A DNA stretch of 64,000 nt, taken from contig JBAJFG010000370.1 in NCBI GenBank assembly GCA_037903475.1, forward strand, positions 1,354,501 to 1,418,500, given 5' to 3'. The position numbers and the translations under genes were made by a program. The number at the start of each line of letters is the position of its first letter. Position 1 is the first letter of the stretch. The DNA is from Ancylostoma caninum. Taxonomy: Eukaryota > Nematoda > Chromadorea > Rhabditida > Ancylostomatidae. The notes beneath the pieces are model-generated. The model saw only the letters and a program-made list of their open reading frames with translations. It searched no databases and was not told the origin of the DNA. Below are positions 58,301 to 64,000 of this stretch, piece by piece.

Positions 58301-61300
58301 CCGCCTCACGCAAGTGAGGGCTGGAATACGGAGTTCCTTTTTAACAACAACCGTTGGACAAGAGCCGTCAGCGACTGGACTCCACGGGACGTTAAGCGCA
58401 CGACAGGAAGACCACCGACCCGATGGTCAGATTTCTTCACGAAGTCCTTCAAGGATAGATACGATGCCCTCCGTGTTCCTCGAACGGACAGAATCCACTG
58501 GACAACTCTGGTTCGCGAGAGGGACAAATGGAAGAATTGCTGGCGCCCGCTTGTTATACCCGATGATCAACGGGAGTCAAGGTGATCAAGGTGATCGTGT
58601 AATGCGTGATTTGCGGCCTTCACTGTGGTTGATGACTAGCTTTCTCCTATTCACGATGATTTTTAGGTCAAGCGTGTGAAGACAATGCATCGTGCTTTTA
58701 CAGGGAATTGTGCCAAAGACCCTAACTTGAGGATATGCCCGAGGCAGTTGTTGACTCTGTAATAGGTTCGTCCACCTTCTCATTACTCAACTTTAGAGCA
58801 TTCTTTCCACGATGTCTTGATTTGCTTCATTTCAGGTGCTGCTTGGATGGATTGCTCTTGGGTGCACCGGAGCTTTAGTTGGCTAAGGATGAACTCATCG
58901 AAAGTCCAATCCAAGTGAGCTAACAGAGAAAATTCTGTCGAATCACTGTAGAAAAACTGGGCTTACTGCATTTTGGACGAAAACGCGCTTGCGGAATTGA
59001 AAGTATCCCGAAACCTCCGGGGAGCGCGCACCCGTCAGGCCTTGGGTCGAGCATTGTGAGTTTTTCAGACATTTTTCTGAGTGAAGGGGATACGACTGGT
59101 CTAGGAGAGTGAACATGACTTTTCGATTTATGGGCGGCGGAAGACGACGAATGTACACGTTTCAACAGGACAATGCAACAGTCCATGTGGCCAGCCCTAC
59201 AAAAAGTTGGTTTAATCGGCAGCACTTCCGGCTAATGCACTGGCCGGCCTGCAGTCCAGACCTTAACCCAATATTAACCTGTGGGGAATACTGGCGCGGC
59301 ATGTATATGCCAACGCTCGGCAGTACAGCAGTGTCGCTGAGCTGGAAACCGCTGTGAGAGGAGCATGGGACTCAATAGAGACTAGCACTTTGGAAAACCT
59401 CGTAGATGGAATGCAAAGAAGAATTTTTGAAGTGATTTATTACGAAAGAGGTCCCACAAAGTACTAAGTTATGTTTATTTCGAGTAAACGGTTAGTTTTT
59501 TCGACCGCCTACATATTTATGAAACGGTCTGATATCGCTTTGATATAGAAGATTTGATACCGTGGAGCAGGCTTTTGAGCTCGTGATATGGAAATTTCGT
59601 GACATGCCGAATACAACCGACTTGGTGGGGGTTTTCAAAAATCGGCGCAATGTTACGATACCGACAAATTTGGGGGTGTTCGGCGCAATGTTACGATACC
59701 GACAAATTTGGGGGTGTCTACATATTTATGAAACGCGCTGTATAAGATCCCATTTCTATCACAGTAAAAGGTAACTCTCACAGAAATCACTTTGTTAGAT
59801 GGCGTGTTGCTTGCGTCGGTATAACATTTTAACCGAGAGCCTGTCCCATTGCTAGTAATTTGGTCAAAGATCCCTGCTGACAGAAGAAGATGAGGACATT
59901 GCTAGCTTCGTGCCAAGTACAGTCTTCTTCTCTACTGCCATACAACAGAGAATGTGTCACCTGCTTCAAGAAGTTGATCTCTCTTTTACGTCTTTCATCC
60001 GTTTCACATTGTCCCATTTTGCGTAACTGTAATATAAATAGTGATTTTCCTTCATCCAAGTCACTGTTAGTGAGAGTGCTTTCGATTTTACCTGCATAGA
60101 GGTTAAATGCACTTTTATGATGGTTACCGTGTCTACAGCAGCAATGATAACGACGACCGTCAGGTCTTTGTAGAAATCGAGATAAAGCGATATAAAGGTG
60201 CAATCCTGAACGATCCTCATGTCACAAAATTAAGAAAAAATAAGCGCTTTAGTCATTCCAGCTGTCAAAAATTACCTGAGTTCGAGTGAACACAAAAGCC
60301 CATATACTGCCATCGTAGACAAAATCGCAATCAACTTAAAAGATTTTCTCTAACCCCTTTCCCAGTGTGTTACTGTAATCTGTAATTGGTAAAACCCACA
60401 TAAGCCATATGATATAAGACATCGGACAATCGATACGAGCCACGAAATTGCAATTAATACCTTTGTGTTCGTATGACTGGAAAAAGTGGATAAGTAAATT
60501 TATAACCCTCACAACTTTGGGAAGCTAAAGAGGTACGCGGCCCATAGCTTTTAATCTTTTCCTAGGACAGAATCAATTCTTTAAACGTGCTAGAAGTGAA
60601 GTGATAAAGGTTACGTTGGGCGTTTTTTTTTCACATAAAGTATGAACTAATCATGAGAAGAAAATCGTTCTATGGTAATTGTGAACATGGATTCGTACTT
60701 GAATAAATACTCGGACACGTCGTAATCGGGTGTGCAGCGTTGTAGCTGCAAAGGGAGGTATGGACGGGCCTTGTGATTGGCCAGTTGGATGGATTGACCA
60801 ATCTCGGAGCACGGCCGCACCGCTTCTCACAGGTACAACGCCTCACAGCCGCCATTATCAAAAAGCAGTTCAAACTTAGGACTACTATTAAGCTCTCAGA
60901 AGAGTTTCGGCGTTTTTCGTCCAAGGATAGAGGATTTATGACAGGGAAAGCTTGGCTATTGTTAGAAGTTATTGTTAGGGACAAAGGATGTGGATGAGGA
61001 ACAACCCGTCCACCGAAGGTCGGCCCCGCCCACTTCGTTTTGTTTCTCGCTAAATGGAAAACATCGCGTGAGATTGGCTCATCTGAGGACAATCTGAGCC
61101 AATCTCACGCGATGTTTTCCATCTATAGAGCTTTCTGTACAGAAGGCGAACGTTCTGAGCCGCTTCACTCGTTTTTGATCAAAGCTAAAAATAGGGAGTT
61201 TTGTCTCTGAAAACGAGCATATTCGCGATCTGGTTTTCATTTCCAATGCTGCAACTTAATCTGAGTTCAATTCCTGAAAGAATATTTCTGTAGGAGAAGG

Positions 61301-62948
61301 AATGCACTCTTAAATGCCCATGAATATTTGGCCTATTGCAAGAGATGGGGCGGGATGCCACCAACTTGTGAAAAGTGAGAGGGGGAGGGGGTTATTTGGC
61401 AACCTAACAGTTTTCACTTCAAGAGAGGGTATGTCATTATGCTTTTTTACTATTATTATGCTGTATAGGTTCACTCGAATATTATATTTCATAACTTCGC
61501 ATAGTCAATAATTGAATATCCGATCCTAATCTTTAAATGTACTCACTATGGAACTTAAAGGCACGGTCCGAGCAAAATTCCTGGAACTTAAAGGCACGGT
61601 CCGAGCAAAATTCCATCTCCCGAATTTCTACTGGATTCGTAGCCCATGGTGACGCTTTGGACGAGAACTATAGAAAAATCCGTGAGAAGGTCCCACAACA
61701 AGCGCTTTCCATCGACCAATTTCGGCACCGCGTTTGCGGGTTTGCGGCGTTCGTGCTTTCAAATGGCGCTATACGGCGCGCCCTACATGATATCTATTGT
61801 GACGTCTAAAAATCCATATTCCAGGGATCGGTGGTCCGTTTGATGGGGTGAGTGAGTTTTCACCAAGTGTTTGTTTGGCTTTATATATTTAAGCGTCCAT
61901 CGTTGCTCAGTATGCACGCACCCAGCCTTTGTCGACTGGAGCGCGTTTTCCCACGGCTACCGTAATCGTAGGACGTTTTGTCCCATATTTAGCGATAGAG
62001 CTCATACCGAAGTCTCGAAGTTGAAATGCGCGCTACACGTATGGTTTGGACTTCAGAGAGCAAAAAAACTTGGGTGGGCAAGATTTTGACCGAACCTTGC
62101 TTTTAAGAACAGCAAATGCATTCTTTTTTTTGCTTTTATCGGCAGTGCTGACAGCTTTCTAATTCAGTGTATCTGTGGAGGAACATTTCTCAGGTTCATG
62201 CAAAACTCTTTCCATTCTCTTCTCTAGTCAGAAAACAGTGATGTACTTTTGCGTTTGTTGCAGGTACAGATTCCTAATATGCGTCTTTGCTTATAATATC
62301 CATACCTGAAGTATGTGTCGCATTTCCACGAAAAACATATAGCGCACATTCGGTTGAGTGCTATAAACAAATGTGAGAATATACAGATGTCGTAGCACAT
62401 CAGAAGAACGATTCCAAAGCGTCGTGAAAAAGACTCCGCTGCTTGGATATTACTGCAAAACAGATCGCGGGTACAGTTCTCTTCTCGACCTTAGTTGTTG
62501 AAGAAGTTGTGTACCCACAAAAACACCATTGGAGAGTAGTAAAAGGCGAATATGGAACAGAGTACAGCCTCGCCACTAGACTGGCTGGTCATCAGAAGTC
62601 CAAACGCGTTTCTCATTGACGGAAGACGCTGTGTAGACGTGGCTACGATCCAGTTAGCGACAGATCCGATGAACGATATCTGTATGTGGAAAATTTTTGG
62701 AAGAATATTGAATGTTAGTACATCGCTCTATCTAGGAAGTTATGTTGTCACACATATCCAGCTTTGGTGTAGATGACAACAAAATGGAGTTTTTTTACCT
62801 ATTTAACTAACCATAAGAAGCAACAAAAATGAAACATAGGTGTTTTTAAAAATAGCTTAGGAGCTTAGGCGCCAAGAGTTAGTTTGGTTTGAAAACGAGA
62901 AGAGCTCACAAAAAAGATGACCACAGCTGCAATTTGATTGTCCTGCAT
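55378..62948 (-). CDS. Srx-class 7TM chemoreceptor, copy B (10 exons, 310 aa)
   Basis: Exons: 62948-62910, 62679-62519, 62452-62306, 60476-60400, 60334-60276, 60205-60092, 60026-59961, 55760-55630, 55572-55508, 55451-55378. The first nine exons have exactly the same lengths and phases as copy A; only the last differs (74 versus 62 nt). All Srx landmarks are present: QIAAVVIFFISFIGSVANW, LPSMRNAFGLLMTSQ, FYYSPMVF, FSHLFIALNRMCAICFSW, DCDFVYDGSIWAF, FISLYLDFYKDL, ERRKREINFLKQ, VLQGMVFVVELYTYF, IITFNGEYRKL. Relative to copy A, the TM3-loop FPWRY became FSWKC. Intron 7 (4.2 kb) contains a truncated RTE, a Tc1 relic and a TIR element; intron 3 (1.8 kb) contains the palindrome at 61054. No stop or frameshift was found, so the gene looks functional. 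Role: chemosensory GPCR in sensory cilia (family knowledge). Confidence 0.87.
56068..56320. mobile_element. GC-rich TIR element (CAGTGGCG ends), 253 bp
   Basis: Left CAGTGGCGTGGGGGTGGCCC and right GGGCCACCGCCACTG are inverted. Inner CGCGCGACCGCGCCACGC pairs with GCGCGGCGCGGTCGCGC. The CAGTGGCG termini suggest the hAT superfamily, but the 8-bp flanks do not match. Located in intron 7 of srx copy B. Fragments of the same family are at about 19405, 28868 and 33875. Confidence 0.7.
57720..58593 (+). mobile_element. 5'-truncated RTE copy with 9-bp target duplication
   Basis: ATCGTGTAA occurs at 57711-57719 and again at 58594-58602. Between them lies only the 3' quarter of the same RTE as at 50019: RGVRQGDAVSPKLFSATLED, LRFADDIVLITPTISEAEQM, then the C-terminal region and the 3' end GTCAAGGTGATCAAGGTGAT. 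About 85 bp present in the long copy are missing near 58338, and frames are broken. 5' truncation with short direct repeats is the usual result of target-primed reverse transcription. It lies antisense in intron 7 of srx copy B. Confidence 0.88.
58860..59742 (+). pseudogene. Tc1-like transposase relic
   Basis: Around 59108-59467 one frame gives FQQDNATVHVA and HWPACSPDLNPI, then a one-base frame change continues NLWGILARHVYANARQYSSV to a TAA at 59465-59467. These are the second Asp and the DDE-region/C-terminus of Tc1 transposases. Upstream the domain is interrupted by stops. The 3' side ends ATTTATGAAACGCGCTGTA, a Tc1-type terminus; the left end was not found. Inside intron 7 of srx copy B. 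Confidence 0.75.
59640..59717. repeat. 36-bp tandem duplication
   Basis: CGGCGCAATGTTACGATACC followed by GACAAATTTGGGGGTGT occurs twice in a row in the 3' flank of the Tc1 relic. Confidence 0.85.
61054..61122. repeat. Hairpin with perfect 28-bp arms
   Basis: Arms 61054-61081 and 61095-61122 are exact reverse complements (ATGGAAAACATCGCG ... and its inverse) with a 13-nt loop. It lies in intron 3 of srx copy B. Such a long perfect hairpin is either recent or selected. Confidence 0.9.
61551..61614. repeat. 32-bp tandem duplication
   Basis: GGAACTTAAAGGCACGGTCC with GAGCAAAATTCC occurs twice head to tail, in intron 3 of srx copy B. It begins a block (to about 61825) of GC-richer sequence that looks repeat-derived. 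Confidence 0.85.
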
Positions 62949-63186
62949 CGGCCAGGTGATGTATTCTTGAAGAAGCTGTTGAAAGTACTTGAATAAAAGT
63001 TCAAATCTTAATGGCAGTAATATTTTATACGTAGAAATAAAGCTGTAATTCATACGGATTAATGATTCTGAAATAGCAGTGAGAAAAGGCTCGTTGTACT
63101 AGCACAGGTCACACTCAAAAGAAATAAGCGCACAGAATGCACAGCCAGGATTTGTTGCTCATCTCCGGGCTTGTTCTAAAGTGGAC

Positions 63187-63196
63187 ACTTATATAG
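63187..63196 (-). promoter_or_regulatory. TATA box of srx copy B
   Basis: CTATATAAGT on the minus strand, about 245 nt upstream of the ATG, equivalent to the site at 45901-45910. The surrounding promoter sequence is conserved with copy A up to about 63460. Confidence 0.45.
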
Positions 63197-63464
63197 GGTC
63201 ATGAAAAGTTGAGAACTAACAATTGGCAACCGTAATTACGCAGATTGGCTTCATTGTTGTTAAGTTTACTACAGCATTTCACAAAGAAAAAACGCGAGCG
63301 AAGAAAATAGCCTATGTCAATAATAGGATTACGATACGAAGGATTACTATACAACAATTGTTTGTTAATTGCTGTTTGTCTGTAGCAGTAGGTAAACTGT
63401 AAACAATCCCTGTAAGACAATGTGACATTAGAACGCTTTCAGAATGATTCATTCGAGATGCGCA

Positions 63465-64000
63465 CAGATGTCTTCAATGTATATGCGACCACTCTATAAA
63501 GGTTGTTGATCTGACTGGACTAAATATAAAATGCATATTTGTGTTTGTTGTATACACATAGGTATCATAACAAAATTTCGGTTACAATGGTTTTTCAAGG
63601 TGGAGAATCCGCCGCATATAGCAGAGAACTCTCTTGGTTGCTGCCCCTTCAGGAAGCTCAAAATTTGGGGTGATCGTACAACTATGGAACGCTGTAATCC
63701 GGCGCTACTCTATTTCCTTTGCACCCAATTCTAACAGAAAATTCTTGCACTCGTGCACCGCTTCTGTTTTATGCCAAATAAATTTGAAAAATCGGAGAAC
63801 TTTAAAAAGAAAGAGCACCGCTTCACGGCTTCTTGTCTCAGACTCGAGCGCCAGCCTACTTTCGAGCCATCCAACATAGGAAATAGGGGAAAAATACCCA
63901 CCGCATTTCGCACGGACGGTAGTGTCTGGTCAAAGCTGCACAACTCCTAATGCTTGGGAGATTAATTCCCGTCATTCTCAAGTTTTGAACAATATCAACC
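63465..64000. other. No gene recognised
   Basis: Beyond the duplicated srx upstream region. Short overlapping frames only, no family pattern. Confidence 0.35.

Noticed and set aside
59829..59876. Possible terminal exon of srx copy B (QGSLTKLLAMGQALG then stop)
   Set aside because: A weakly similar sequence exists in copy A, but the genuine TM7 exon (VLQGMVFVVEL...) joins in phase from 55760 in B and 37969 in A, giving full-length receptors.

Overview
This window is nuclear DNA of a nematode, most likely a clade V strongylid such as a hookworm or barber-pole-worm relative. The evidence is: (1) two multi-exon chemoreceptor genes of the nematode-specific serpentine receptor class X (Srx) family; (2) introns that almost all end in the nematode-style TTTTCAG/TTTNNAG acceptor, from about 50 bp to about 4 kb long; and (3) a dense load of RTE-type LINEs, Helitrons, hAT/Tc1/mariner derivatives and fold-back elements typical of strongylid genomes. 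No organism name can be proven from sequence alone. Splice models were built by hand by matching donor/acceptor sites, reading phase and protein-family pattern.

Layout. 1-5.3 kb: repeats (TTCGAAT arrays, hAT-type MITEs, a degraded Helitron). 5.33-6.21 kb (-): a compact 3-exon gene for an 87-residue secreted Tyr/Gly-rich peptide precursor with a TATA box and poly(A) signal. 6.3-10.8 kb: repeat-rich, including a hAT MITE with a perfect 8-bp target duplication. 10.79-22.55 kb (+): 30 exons encoding the C-terminal eight CUB domains of a large cubilin-like protein, with a mariner relic in one intron. 22.7-25.8 kb: fold-back/TIR elements. 25.81-32.95 kb (+): a small Ly6/three-finger-like type I membrane protein with a Thr-rich stalk and a Lys-rich tail. 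35.0-35.5 kb (+): the start of a RING-like gene. 37.6-45.7 kb (-) and 55.4-62.9 kb (-): two tandemly duplicated 10-exon srx receptor genes with identical internal exon lengths and phases. Their introns hold most of the odd structures (minisatellites, a ~570-bp palindrome, nested Helitron, truncated RTE, Tc1 relic). Between them lies a full-length but frameshifted 3.4-kb RTE LINE with a 13-bp target duplication.

The genes do not form an operon or one pathway. The clearest functional grouping is the pair of chemosensory receptors, which duplicated together with promoter and 3' flank. The peptide precursor, the CUB protein and the Ly6-like protein are independent secreted or surface proteins. 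I found no CRISPR, bacterial or viral system. The most distinctive signals are the tyrosine-rich peptide gene, the duplicated srx locus and the extreme repeat architecture inside the first srx gene.
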